From NCBI RefSeq assembly GCF_000330505.1, contig NW_004440286.1:392449-456448 (forward strand): DNA of 64,000 nt. The letters run 5' to 3'. Below the pieces are notes generated by a model. The model had not been told where the DNA came from. It searched no databases and worked only from the letters and a program-made list of their open reading frames with translations. A program made the translations under genes and the position numbers. This document shows positions 50,364 to 60,361 of this stretch, in pieces (the stretch's first letter is position 1; each line of letters starts with the position of its first letter). Source of the DNA: Entamoeba invadens IP1. Lineage: Eukaryota; Evosea; Mastigamoebida; Endamoebidae.

Positions 50364-52088
50364 TTACTCATCAGATGCGTCGCTCTTCTTGTCTGTGCGC
50401 TTCTTAGACGCTAACAACTTCTCGTGCATTCCTTTGAGTGTTCTCTTCTTCTTTCTCTGTTCAAATTCGTCCTTCATAACGGCTCTTCTCTTCTTTCCGA
50501 CTAACATGACCATCTTACGCTTCTTCTCATCTTCTTCTGCTTTCATCTCTTTAGTTTTAAGACTCTTTGGTCCTTCGTGAGGCTTTGGAATTTCTTTGCC
50601 TTGTTCCTCGAGCATTCCTTTAACAAAATCGCCTTCCATATCTTCAGTAATAATCTCTTTTGATGCCTTTTCCTTCTTCTCGGCGTCTTCGTCGTAATTG
50701 TATTCATGTCCCTTCTTGATGTTGTCCAACTCTTTTCTTCTTTCACTGATATAGTCCCCATCCCCATTACCATAAGGCGACAAATGTGGTGGTAATTTCT
50801 TTCCTATTTCATACTCCGCACACGGCAACAAGAAATTCTCATTGACGCAGTCGAAGATCCATTGGGGTTGGACAAACTCTCGGGCTATCGTCTTGTGTTC
50901 TCCTCTTTCACCAACTTGATGTGTGATTTGTTCGTCATTGACATCAGTCACTATCATCCCACCAACACATTCTATCACAAATTTAACATTCTGCGCTACT
51001 TCTTTCTGAACATAGAACACTAACCCTGACATTAACCCTTGCCCACTTCTATTCCCTAAGTCGACTTCTTCTATTCTATTGTTCGTGTCCAACTCCTCCA
51101 TCTTTTCCTTCTCAATTGTCTCATCGGATTTGACACCACTTTCTTTCGCCATTTCTGTGGCTATTGCATTCTCACTTCCTTTCACCGCATCTTTCACATC
51201 AATCAGTTCGTCGACAACAATCGGCTTCTCTTGCTTGATCTGTTTAATCTCAAACGTCTTCTTTTTGCTTTCTGCAATTCTCTCAACGTGGACCTCTCCA
51301 AGAAACTCAGTCCCCGGGACATAATCAATACGTGGGGGGTAGACAAGACCAGCAGTGTTGTATAACTTGAAACAGACAAACTTCATCAAAATGACATAGA
51401 AGTTGAGGAACTCGTGAAGGACGTTAAAGTCGACGGTTTCACTCTTCTCGATCATGAACTCGTGGGGGACTATCCAAGTCACTGGGATCCCACAAACAGA
51501 AGCCGTATAGAAGAAACCCTTAGTACTAATGAAACACTTTCGGAGCAAACCCTGATGTTTCACATAGGCCTCCCATTCAAGGACATATCTCCGCGCTAAT
51601 TTGACGTGTTGCGAACGTTCGCCAGTGGTCAGTCCTTGTGACGCAAACATGTACACCATCGACAAACAGTCTCCCAGATCCTTTAAACAGTCTGCAAATG
51701 TCGGATATCTTTCACGAATGGTATCTTTCAAATCAAGTTGTGGAACACAACTGCGCTCGACTATTTTCTTTGTTCCAAATTCTTTACGATTCTCAAGACG
51801 TTGAAGTTTCTTCTTGAACGCTCGCATGCTCAAAAGCTTTGCTGTGACTTTGTCGTGAACCAACGATGAGATGTCGTCCCTGGTATAAAAGATTTGGCGC
51901 TCTTGCGCTTCGGTCGTCTTTGGAGGTACACGGGGATGAATACCCTTTAAGATGCAAAGACGTCGAAATTGTGACATGTTCAATGAAAGGCGTTTAATCG
52001 CCTGACTTCTTGTCATATACTTCGAAATAATTGGTTTCAACCGGTGTTGGTCTGACTTTTTGTTGGGGAGCGACTTAAAGTGTGGCAT
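50364..52088 (-). CDS. PES1: Pescadillo homologue, ribosome biogenesis factor
   Basis: This nucleolar protein of the PeBoW/Nop7 complex is required for 27S pre-rRNA processing and 60S assembly. The start is ATG 52088-52086 (MPHFKSLPNKK), giving 574 residues. The Pescadillo N-terminal domain is unmistakable: YMTRSQAIKRLSLNMSQFRR, LCILKGIHPRVP, LDLKDTIRERYPTFADCLKD, YVLEWEAYVKHQGLLRKCF, ISTKGFFYTASVCGIPVTWI and VYPPRIDYVPG. The BRCT domain, about 355-450, contains GLVFYVQKEV, GGMIVTDVND and REFVQPQWIFDCVN. The C-terminus is a basic, Lys/Glu-rich tail (KKRKMVMLVGKKRRAV, KKRTLKGMHEKLL) typical of nucleolar proteins. Length and order match the family well. Confidence 0.96.
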   Translation of the reverse strand: MPHFKSLPNKKSDQHRLKPIISKYMTRSQAIKRLSLNMSQFRRLCILKGIHPRVPPKTTEAQERQIFYTRDDISSLVHDKVTAKLLSMRAFKKKLQRLENRKEFGTKKIVERSCVPQLDLKDTIRERYPTFADCLKDLGDCLSMVYMFASQGLTTGERSQHVKLARRYVLEWEAYVKHQGLLRKCFISTKGFFYTASVCGIPVTWIVPHEFMIEKSETVDFNVLHEFLNFYVILMKFVCFKLYNTAGLVYPPRIDYVPGTEFLGEVHVERIAESKKKTFEIKQIKQEKPIVVDELIDVKDAVKGSENAIATEMAKESGVKSDETIEKEKMEELDTNNRIEEVDLGNRSGQGLMSGLVFYVQKEVAQNVKFVIECVGGMIVTDVNDEQITHQVGERGEHKTIAREFVQPQWIFDCVNENFLLPCAEYEIGKKLPPHLSPYGNGDGDYISERRKELDNIKKGHEYNYDEDAEKKEKASKEIITEDMEGDFVKGMLEEQGKEIPKPHEGPKSLKTKEMKAEEDEKKRKMVMLVGKKRRAVMKDEFEQRKKKRTLKGMHEKLLASKKRTDKKSDASDE

Positions 52089-52507
52089 TTGGCTTTTTAG
52101 GGTTTTTGAGTTTTTTATAACCAAAGCCAGTTGGGATGATAATCATAATAAACACTCCATTTCTCTATAATCCATATATTTAATATATTTACTAATATCA
52201 GTATAGATTTAATTGTATGTATTAAATACAATAGTTTAATTATAGAATATATAGTTTCAAATACTATTAGTTATTATTATTATTGTCATACTAATAACAA
52301 GATCAATACTAGTAATTTTACTATAATAATACTAATTATTGTTATATGAAAAATTCGTTGATAAATAATGAAAAAAAAACTAAATATTATAATAAAAACA
52401 GTTAAATAAAATAGTAAAAGACCTACCTAAATAAAAAAGTAAAAAAACGGTTGAAAGACAAAAGAGAAAAATGAGACAAAAAAAGAAAAAAACAAACACT
52501 AGGAACG
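52089..52507. other. A/T-rich divergent spacer
   Basis: It holds promoters for Pescadillo and the NHL protein. It is A/T-only at 52150-52400, with a purine run (AAAGAGAAAAATGAGACAAAAAAAG type) before the 52508 start. No repeats or genes were seen. Confidence 0.4.
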
Positions 52508-54139
52508 ATGAGTGAGGTTCACTCGAAGAAGAGGGACCTATACCTGAAACGACTAGAACGAGTCTTCGAACAAACAAGATTTGCACTTGAATCACAACTT
52601 CTATATTTCAGTCAACTCATAAGTAAAGCAGAGAGTACGATTGATGTTCTCGAGCATTTTAGAGATACGGTGCAGTATCATACAAAGTATATGGAAGGCA
52701 CTTCACAAATCTTACCCAAGTGTAATCACTTCATCGCACGATTAAAGGAATTACTGCAAGATATATACGAACGGTATTACGAAATACAAGCAGATCTTTT
52801 CGAATACAAACACACACTCACAACTTTTAAAGCTCAACAATCCAGAAAAGATTCTTCACATTTCTCTCTCCCTCAAATCCCTCAATACGAAAAGACGGCT
52901 GACCTTCCCGAGAAACTCGAAACAACTAAAAAAAAAGAAGAAAACGTCGAACGCGTCGAAGTTCAAAAAAGTTGTAGCGACGACCCTCTCTCAGACAACT
53001 TCGAGAAGTTCGAGTCCCTCCTCGAGAAGGTCAAAACTCAGAAACAGAAGTTCGAATCACTCGACTCCACACTTCCCGCACTTCCTCCGGAAAATTTGTA
53101 CAACTTCACTTCTTCAAAACAACTCCCTTCCCATCAACAAACACATTTCGCCTCTTCCCCTCTCACTTCTTTCGACGTCATCATCACAAATTATTCAAAC
53201 AACTCGTTAAATTCAGACGAGTCGTTAATTACAAACAGCTCGTTCAATTGCACCCAAACATTTCATTTTCCTTTGCCGAGTTTATTAACGAGCGAATATG
53301 ACCAGGCGCCAATTCCAACAGAAAATCTCGCGACTGACGTCGTCCCGACCGAAATCATTCAACAAGGCGACGAGTACTTTATCCCTCGCCTCACATTTAT
53401 TAAGGCCCTTTCCCCGTCGACGTTCATCGTTGGAGATGACGCGAATAAGACGATGAAACTGTTTGAGTTCAATATCGTCCAGTCGCCGCAAATCACGAAA
53501 GTCTTTCCAAGGTCGTGCGAGCTACAAAATGCGGTGGACGTGTGTGTGGGGATCCGGTATTACAGCGCGGACCGCGGGAGCCATACGGTGTCGATCTACG
53601 ACAAGAACAAACGGACGATAGCATGCTTTGGAGGGTTTGGGAAGGAAGTGGGCAAATTTTGTGAGCCGAGCAGCGTTTGCTTGTGGGGCGACAAACTTTT
53701 TGTCTCGGACGGGTTGAATCATAGGATCTGCCAGTTTGACTTGAGAGGGAGATTTGAACGATCGATTGTCGGCGGGTTTTTATACCCCAGTTGCGTTCGA
53801 ATCAATCACAAAAATCAACTTCTCATTTTGGACGAATGGAGGGGAAGTATAGTTGTCTTTGATCTGAAAACTAATAAGTGCGAAGGAGTGTGGGGAATTA
53901 AAGAAAAACTGGTCAGACCGACGTATATGGCAACATATGAAGATGAGGTTTACGTCAGCGATACGGGAAATAAGAGAATTGTGAGATTCAAGGAAGGAAA
54001 TGTCACAGGAATGGTGGAGCTGGAGAAGATCGGGATTGATGGAAAACCACTTGGAATCGATGTGTCGCAGGGAGAAGTCACAATTACTATCGCAGACTCA
54101 AATATGGTTTATTTTATTAATCTGAAATTATTCAGTTGA
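52508..54139 (+). CDS. coiled-coil and NHL beta-propeller protein (TRIM-NHL-like without RING)
   Basis: The protein has 543 residues. Residues 5-110 form a helical/coiled-coil region (ESQLLYFSQLISKAEST, ERYYEIQADLFEYKHTL) like the B-box/coiled-coil part of TRIM proteins, but no RING or B-box cysteines are present. Residues 115-285 are a Ser/Pro/Thr-rich linker. Residues 290-543 form a six-blade NHL-type propeller with repeats such as GFGKEVGKFCEPSSVCL, LFVSDGLNHRICQFD, GGFLYPSCVRI, LLILDEWRGSIVVFD and VYVSDTGNKRIVRF. Such proteins act as E3-independent scaffolds or RNA-binding regulators. RNA binding is possible but not shown. G/C-rich codons in the 3' half contrast with neighbouring spacers. 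Confidence 0.9.
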   Translation: MSEVHSKKRDLYLKRLERVFEQTRFALESQLLYFSQLISKAESTIDVLEHFRDTVQYHTKYMEGTSQILPKCNHFIARLKELLQDIYERYYEIQADLFEYKHTLTTFKAQQSRKDSSHFSLPQIPQYEKTADLPEKLETTKKKEENVERVEVQKSCSDDPLSDNFEKFESLLEKVKTQKQKFESLDSTLPALPPENLYNFTSSKQLPSHQQTHFASSPLTSFDVIITNYSNNSLNSDESLITNSSFNCTQTFHFPLPSLLTSEYDQAPIPTENLATDVVPTEIIQQGDEYFIPRLTFIKALSPSTFIVGDDANKTMKLFEFNIVQSPQITKVFPRSCELQNAVDVCVGIRYYSADRGSHTVSIYDKNKRTIACFGGFGKEVGKFCEPSSVCLWGDKLFVSDGLNHRICQFDLRGRFERSIVGGFLYPSCVRINHKNQLLILDEWRGSIVVFDLKTNKCEGVWGIKEKLVRPTYMATYEDEVYVSDTGNKRIVRFKEGNVTGMVELEKIGIDGKPLGIDVSQGEVTITIADSNMVYFINLKLFS

Positions 54140-54309
54140 TTCTATTTTGTATTATTAGCTTGAAATGACACTTCGTTCCACATTTACTGATGGATTGAGA
54201 TTCTGACAATGAAATCCTTGTCATTTTTCATTTCACAGAATAACTATATAATTTTAATAAAAGAGTTATAAAAGTAACTATACATCACCTCTCCAATTAG
54301 ATTTTAAAA

Positions 54310-55725
54310 TCACCACCACTCATTTGGTTTTTCTCTTCTCATTGGTTCGTACTTTGATTCCAAGTCCTCGTACATCCCAAGGTCCTCTTTGTCCGATTGT
54401 AGAACGTCCTCTTTCTTTTTCACCTCTTTCAAAACGTCTTCATCGTTTGATACAAGTAACTTGTTAGGCTTCCCTTGTTCGACGAGGTATGCAGCATACC
54501 TACAATCGCCGATTTTTTCTGCCACTTCTTTTTTGAACCAATTTTTGACATCCACAAATTTTTGTTTTTTGTTTTCATAAATCACAAAAAACGTTTTTAA
54601 TGTGGGGATGTTGACTTTAATGATGCGGCTCCGGAATGGCGTGACGGTCAATTCCTTTGCGCCAAAATTCCCTTCATACGTAATCTCTTTCCAACTCACT
54701 TTTTCAACATTTGTATTTGTAACCTGTGCAGTCGTTTTGAGTGTTAATTTCTCAATCACACTTCCCGTCTTAAAAAGACAATTCCTCATCGACCCTTCCA
54801 AATACATTTCCTCAAATTTTGATGAGCACTCAAGCCGATTTATTATCAAGTTCTTTGCTTTCGACACAATCTTCACGCGATTTGTATTTGTCTCGTGGAA
54901 CGTCGGGAGTGTCACAGTCAAGTTCTTAACGTCTTCACTTATTATTTCCAACACAGTGAGGAGTTTGAACCTTTCCAAATCTAACGTCAAAACACCCATT
55001 GTAGTACACTCTATATGTATTTCTGATACCTGACTATGAAATAGCATGTTCTCATAATCTTCTATAATAAAAGAGTCGGTTTTTGCTCTGAATATGTTGC
55101 CTTCAATAGAAGGGGTGTGTTTCTCAGTGAGTAGATCTTGGACAAACTTAACAGACCCCCGGGACACCGTGACGGGGCTGTAATTTTGAGATGAGTGGGG
55201 AAGAATTATGAGATTGAGGTTTTTGTTTAATTCACTCATTTTTCTAATTTTTTTCATCGAGATATTAGGGAGTTGGGTTTCATAATAAAGAGTCCTGAGG
55301 TTTGGGATGCAGGCCACGTTGAGGTCCTTGTTATTGGTTACATTGAGTTTTGCAGTTAATAATTTAGTGCAGCCAGTCAGACTGAAAGTGGTGTTAGCGT
55401 TGATGTAGATTGCGACAATCTTTGTGATGAAATGTGGTGGTACTACTGTCATATCAGTCTTGGTGTGAAGACCCAAGTCGATAAATTTAATTTGATTGAT
55501 TTCTTCTTTTTCAAATAGTCTGATTTTGTCGATAGGAAAACGTAAAGTAATGAGACTTGGGAAATATTTAAATAACTTGTTTGGGAGAAAGACGTCAGTG
55601 ATGTATGGGTTTATCTTAAGAGAGTGGAAGACGTCTTGACATTTCTTGGAAACACACATCAATTTGAATACAGTTGAAAAACTTTCAGTGTAAATAAAAA
55701 CATGGGATAACACTTCTTTGTCCAT
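54310..55725 (-). CDS. leucine-rich protein with F-box-like N-terminus (Entamoeba-expanded type)
   Basis: The protein has 471 residues. The first 50 (VLSHVFIYTESFSTVFKLM, CVSKKCQDVFHSLKINP) match a degenerate F-box-like helical cap that, in Entamoeba, is followed by irregular leucine-rich repeats. Repeats are visible as LFKYFPSLITLRFP, INQIKFIDLGLHT, IPNLRTLYYETQL and FKLLTVLEIISEDV. The C-terminal 90 residues are Lys/Glu-rich and end YEPMRREKPNEWW. No signal peptide or membrane helix is present. The family probably mediates protein-protein contacts, perhaps as ubiquitin-ligase substrate adaptors, which is inference from the F-box-like start. It shares no close identity with the LRR protein at 23135. 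Confidence 0.8.
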   Translation of the reverse strand: MDKEVLSHVFIYTESFSTVFKLMCVSKKCQDVFHSLKINPYITDVFLPNKLFKYFPSLITLRFPIDKIRLFEKEEINQIKFIDLGLHTKTDMTVVPPHFITKIVAIYINANTTFSLTGCTKLLTAKLNVTNNKDLNVACIPNLRTLYYETQLPNISMKKIRKMSELNKNLNLIILPHSSQNYSPVTVSRGSVKFVQDLLTEKHTPSIEGNIFRAKTDSFIIEDYENMLFHSQVSEIHIECTTMGVLTLDLERFKLLTVLEIISEDVKNLTVTLPTFHETNTNRVKIVSKAKNLIINRLECSSKFEEMYLEGSMRNCLFKTGSVIEKLTLKTTAQVTNTNVEKVSWKEITYEGNFGAKELTVTPFRSRIIKVNIPTLKTFFVIYENKKQKFVDVKNWFKKEVAEKIGDCRYAAYLVEQGKPNKLLVSNDEDVLKEVKKKEDVLQSDKEDLGMYEDLESKYEPMRREKPNEWW

Positions 55726-56131
55726 TTGTTTGTTTTAAAAGCTTATTTCGAGTTTTTATATGTCGAACACCTCATAACGAAGACATACCTCTATAATACA
55801 TCTTGAACAACAATTCATTATGAGGCATTACTTTTTACTAGTAATAATATATTATNNNNNNNNNNNNNNNNNNNNNNNNNNNNNNNNNNNNNNNNNNNNN
55901 NNNNNNNNNNNNNNNNNNNNNNNNNNNNNNNNNNNNNNNNNNNNNNNNNNNNNNNATATGAAATAATTATAGACTCTTAATGACTCATTACAATATAATT
56001 TTTATCAGAGCACAAATTTCATATTTTCATCAAATATTATTTAAAAAATAAATTTGAATTTAATAAAAAAAATCTATAATCACAAAATGATTGATTCAAA
56101 CCAATATAATAAAATAAATTATACGTATAGT
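55726..56131. other. A/T-rich spacer containing a 100-N scaffold gap
   Basis: The gap is 55856-55955. Unlike the first gap, its two flanks do not share sequence, so real DNA may be missing here. The visible sequence is A/T-rich with no gene. Confidence 0.6.
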
Positions 56132-56581
56132 TTATCCACCATGAATTGAGGAAATCAAAGAGACGACATCCCCGTCACTCACCTCGGCCTCGGATAACCC
56201 CACCAATTCCCAGTCGGCATCGTTGATCAACACAATGATCCCTGGAATTCTGTAATGTGAGCAATACAATTAACTATTCAGTAATAATAAAAATACCTAT
56301 ATTAAAATTAATATAATAAAAAAATAAAATAGGAATTCTTATTAATTGATAATTAAATAAAATACTAAAATGCATTAATCTATTATTATACAATATGATA
56401 TTAATACTTAATAGTTAAATACAAACACAGTAGAGTCTTGGAAAATTGCACCAAGTTTTGGGTACGTTTTTTGTATCAACAGAAAGACGTCTTTGATCGT
56501 ATGAATTCCTTCAGACGGAAATTCAGTCTTATTTGTTCCTGCCTCATATTCCAACCCACCACTTAACTCAAGTTGTATCAT
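56132..56581 (-). CDS. URM1: URM1, ubiquitin-related modifier and sulfur carrier, two exons
   Basis: Exon 1 is 56581-56427 and exon 2 is 56249-56132, giving 90 residues. The 177-nt intron (GTTTGT to ACAG) joins the first half to PGIIVLINDADWELVGLSEA in phase, which is the URM1 hallmark. The product ends in SSIHGG, the diglycine tail that Uba4-type E1 enzymes thiocarboxylate. The N-terminal half (IQLELSGGLEYEAG, IKDVFLLIQKTYPKLGAIF) has the beta-grasp pattern of the family. URM1 provides sulfur for 2-thiouridine in tRNA wobble positions and can be conjugated to proteins under oxidative stress. The gene is easily missed because each exon is short. The length is close to yeast Urm1. Confidence 0.95.
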
Positions 56582-56825
56582 TTTCACTTAATCAGTTGTA
56601 AATAGAAAAAACCCTATTAATATATATATACGTGTTATTAAAAAAAACTCAATAACTACCAAAAATTCAATCTTCTTTTTTAACTTCCTCGTTTGTTTTG
56701 CCATTTTTATTTAATTTAAAATAGAAATAACTGTTTTTTTAATGATGTTGGGCATTGTTATCTTTTTATTACCACTTCTTTTTTATGTTTTTTAATTCGA
56801 AAAAAACGATAGTAAGAAATGTATA

Positions 56826-57734
56826 CAGTATGACAAGTTTGACTTAAACGACAAGTTTGGGTTAAATGGTAAAAATTATAGTTCAATTATAATATTTTTT
56901 GAACTATAACCTGAACTAATTAATTGCTTTTTTATTATCAAGTTTATATAAAAAATTGAATAATTAAAAGCAAGCCAAAAACCCAAACACACGACATAAA
57001 GAATAAGAAAGCAATGAAAAAAGTAAAGATAATTATAAACTATCACACGATCATGATCATCACCAACATTTTAATGTAATCACAAACAATAAAGTTTTAT
57101 CAAAATTTGTCAAATAAAGTTACCATAACAGTTCAAATTCAATTATAAATACAGTCTAATTTCCCTAGAGTGTGTAATTATTATTTTTGTTGTTCTCTAT
57201 TATTTGAGCATTTCTTAAGAACAAACCCAAATAAGATAGACATGCTCTTTAAAGAGTTGGTCCACTTTTTATTGGCCAAAATCAAGCGATGATTCTTAAT
57301 AAATCACACTCTTGGGAGGTTTGCCGGTATTTCCTTTCGTTGAATTCGTTTTTATGGATATTATTATTTGGTTAAGTTAAAAGCGGTATTCTTCCATCGC
57401 GATAGGAGATACTGCTGATTTATCATATTAAAATAAATATAAAGTAATACAAACGTTTCCGAATGAGGCGGCACATGTTTTGGCGCGTTTGAACTCAACG
57501 AGACAAACACATTGAAATATACAAAACAATACTTAACATGTGTTTTGGTTTTATTTTTCAAGATCAGAGTGTAACATAAAACTATAGAATTAATAATAAT
57601 TTAAATATTATTCTATTTAACCATTATATTTTTTTCTAGTTTAACCCACTGTTTACTATAATAATTGGTTTTTAAACCATTAATGTGAACCATTTAAGTC
57701 AAACTATTCCATTTAAGGCAAACTTGTCTAACTG
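56826..57734. mobile_element. 909-bp TA-flanked TIR element, non-autonomous or decayed
   Basis: The left end CAGTATGACAAGTTTGACTT and the right end, read inverted as CAGTTAGACAAGTTTGCCTT, match over roughly 50 bp including a second GACAAGTTTG-like word (left) and ATAGTTTGACTTAAATGG (right). TA flanks both ends (56824-56825 and 57735-57736). CAGT termini with TA duplication are shared with the Tigger element at 6303, but the arms differ. The interior has a G/C-richer part (57250-57560) with broken minus-strand frames, perhaps a relic of transposase, yet I cannot identify catalytic residues. Confidence 0.78.
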
Positions 57735-57736
57735 TA

Positions 57737-58187
57737 ACATATACTAAAAAAATGTTCTTATAGTTCCAAAATTATGTTTTTTCATTTCTAGTAAATCATT
57801 AATTTATTATACCTGTTAACATTTATTATTTATTAATTAATTTACATATTATATTTAATTAATTATTATATTATTATAAAAAATAAAATAAATAACTTAA
57901 ATAATTAAAGTAATTAATGACAAATCCAAACAATTTTTTTTCTTGATAATTTTTTTACTTTACTAACTATAAAACTATAATATATATAATGTTTTTTAAT
58001 ATTTAAAGCGATAAAAAAAAGAAATACAATGCTTCCAAATTAGTGTTTTAAAATAATATATATTTAATGAAAATAATAATTATAGTATAGTAATGAAAAT
58101 CAATTTCCGTCTTAATTTCGACTTCCAACTTCTTTCTTTCCTCATCCGCCTTTGTCATAAGAACTAAAAAATCTTTTGAAGCGCCTG
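57737..58187. other. A/T-rich spacer before VTA1
   Basis: Contains only A/T runs, with no reading frame or RNA gene. A pyrimidine-rich CTTCTTTCTTTCCTC run lies at about 58128-58142 just upstream of the VTA1 start, which may be an initiator or leader feature. Confidence 0.4.
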
Positions 58188-59024
58188 ATGAATATTGATC
58201 AATTTCCACCAACGGTGAAGACTTGGGTCAAGGTCTCTCAATCTTTTGAAAAGACAGACTCCATAATATCGTTTCATTGTATTGTGAAAGCTAAAGCAAT
58301 AATAGACCAAACTATTAAATCGGACGAAGAGAAACAGAACTATTTAAATGTCTTAGATGTTTTTCAGAAAAAAGCCGAAGCAACGCCACAATTTATTGCT
58401 TTTAAAGAAACTGAAAAAAGCCCTGCCGAATATTTATATAAAAAAGCTGTAGCTCTTCTCCAATCCACAGATAAAACATTAAAACAAACGGGACCATCTC
58501 CCGATCTTTCAAAAATGTTTTTGGTCGTTTCATGCCTCTTGGAATTATACGAATTGTTTTTCCCCCTCAACGAAACGTCAAAGAAAATGCAACTCTACGC
58601 TAAAGTCAAGGCAGCCGAATGCGCCAAAACTCAACAAACCCCACAAACAGCTCAACTCGCACAAGCCGTTCCAAATTTAGAGACAACTACTCAGATTGTC
58701 GAAAACGAAAAGAAAAACCCAATTCACTACATCACTGAGGAAAAACCTATCGACAAACCAGTCGCTGAACAAACCGAAGAAAAATTCCCTTCCCAATTCG
58801 TCCAACCAATCAAAACTGTTCAAACACAACAAAAAGTGCCCGAACCCGTCACACTGCCCCGGGTCCAGGAAAACACACCAGAACAAGACATCAGTAAGCT
58901 GTCTTTGTTCGAGAAACAAACACTCGCAGAAAAGTACGTACAATCCGCGTTGTCATCGCTTGACTTCCAGGACGCTACTACTGCCGTGAAGTATATGCGA
59001 GCTGCTCTTGAAATGCTTGCTTAA
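58188..59024 (+). CDS. VTA1: VTA1/LIP5 homologue, activator of the ESCRT ATPase Vps4
   Basis: The start is ATG 58188 (MNIDQFPPTVKTW), giving 278 residues. The N-terminal domain (about 5-140) is the tandem-MIT region of Vta1/LIP5: PPTVKTWVKVSQSFEKTDSI, SFHCIVKAKAIIDQT and LSKMFLVVSCLLELYELFFP. A Gln/Thr/Pro-rich linker (145-230) leads to the C-terminal VSL domain, about 238-278, with LAEKYVQSALSSLDFQDATT and AVKYMRAALEML, very close to the family pattern AEKYxKxAxSALxFDDVxTA. VTA1 binds Vps4 and the Vps60/CHMP5 Snf7 protein and boosts disassembly of ESCRT-III during multivesicular-body formation. Length and domain order are normal for the family. Confidence 0.92.
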   Translation: MNIDQFPPTVKTWVKVSQSFEKTDSIISFHCIVKAKAIIDQTIKSDEEKQNYLNVLDVFQKKAEATPQFIAFKETEKSPAEYLYKKAVALLQSTDKTLKQTGPSPDLSKMFLVVSCLLELYELFFPLNETSKKMQLYAKVKAAECAKTQQTPQTAQLAQAVPNLETTTQIVENEKKNPIHYITEEKPIDKPVAEQTEEKFPSQFVQPIKTVQTQQKVPEPVTLPRVQENTPEQDISKLSLFEKQTLAEKYVQSALSSLDFQDATTAVKYMRAALEMLA

Positions 59025-60361
59025 CATTTTCCATTTTATGGTTTATTTTACTATAATTTTATAATATCCTATTATTATTTATTAACAAACTATAAAGAAC
59101 CATTTTCATGTTTTAAAAGAGTTTAATGTTAAATTTTAATTTATTATAAGTTGTTTTATTATAATTATCTATCATAATTGAGTTTATTGTTTTAGCACTA
59201 AAAGGTATAAGACATCTAATATTTTACTTTGTTCTTGTTAAATTTTTCATGTTTTTTTTTGATCAAATAAAAATGGTTTTAATATAATCAACATTAATGG
59301 AAAGACTTGTCAGAAACAATTCATAAAAAATGATCAAAAATTTCGTTTAGGCTATTAGTTTAATCTTGTTTTCTGAAGTTCTTGATGCTTTTTTTGTAAA
59401 ATAATTCTCAAAGAAAAAAAAAGAGTGCCAATTTTCTGTGCACATTTTTGTTACAAATAATAGCCCAAAAACAAATAAAAATTGTTGTGTTACAAAATAT
59501 ATTGTATTATTAGTAATAGTAAAATAGTTTTATTATAATACAACAATATAATATTAATTATAAAACGAATAAACCAATGAAACAAAAAGAAGACAATAAG
59601 TTGGTTTTGTAAATGTTTTAGTAACGGTTTTGGCTATTTATGGTTATTAATCATTTGGGAATTATTTTTGTTTTTTTTGATAAAAAGTTAATGAAATAAT
59701 TTACACTGTTTTGAAAATTATAATATTATAGTAAAATTATTTCTTATTATTAATTCTAATGTAATTTTTATAATTAAATCATATTAAATTATAAAAAAAA
59801 TAATTAAATTTATTAAAAAATAGTATAATGAATGACTATTATTTTTCATACCCTTTACCCTATATATAGGGGTTTCTTAGTTATATTCTGGTTAATTTTG
59901 TTACAGAATCTTAATTTACAATACTTGAATTATCAAGAACTATATGGCATAGTTAAGTCAATATAATTCAATATATTATAATTAATAATTTTAATAATAA
60001 AAGAGAATACACAACTTTTGGTCGACAGTTGACTTGCATTTGTATTATTATCGCTACATCATTATAAATTATAAAAATATATATATTAATATTACAATTA
60101 AACTATGAACAACAATAAATAAATTATAAAAACCAAATTTGTTCAACTTATCCCATAACAGCGTTTCAACCATTTTTAAGGTACTTAAACTGTTAATGTT
60201 TATGAAAAAAAAGACGCAAAATCCAAACAATTTTAAAAAGAAGTAAAAAAACACCCCAAAAGTGTTTGCATTTTCAAAAAATTCCACAAGCGCTTCATTT
60301 CCGACTTTTTTCAAATACCAACTCTTTTTTTAATAAAAAATTTCCACCTCTTAAAATTCAA
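59025..60361. other. 1.3-kb A/T-rich spacer
   Basis: No gene, TIR pair or RNA gene is visible. The open frame from 60266 extends the BspA-like gene upstream, but the residues before 60362 are low-complexity and precede an obvious signal peptide, so I leave them out. A palindromic TATATA tract lies at 59858-59868. Confidence 0.4.
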
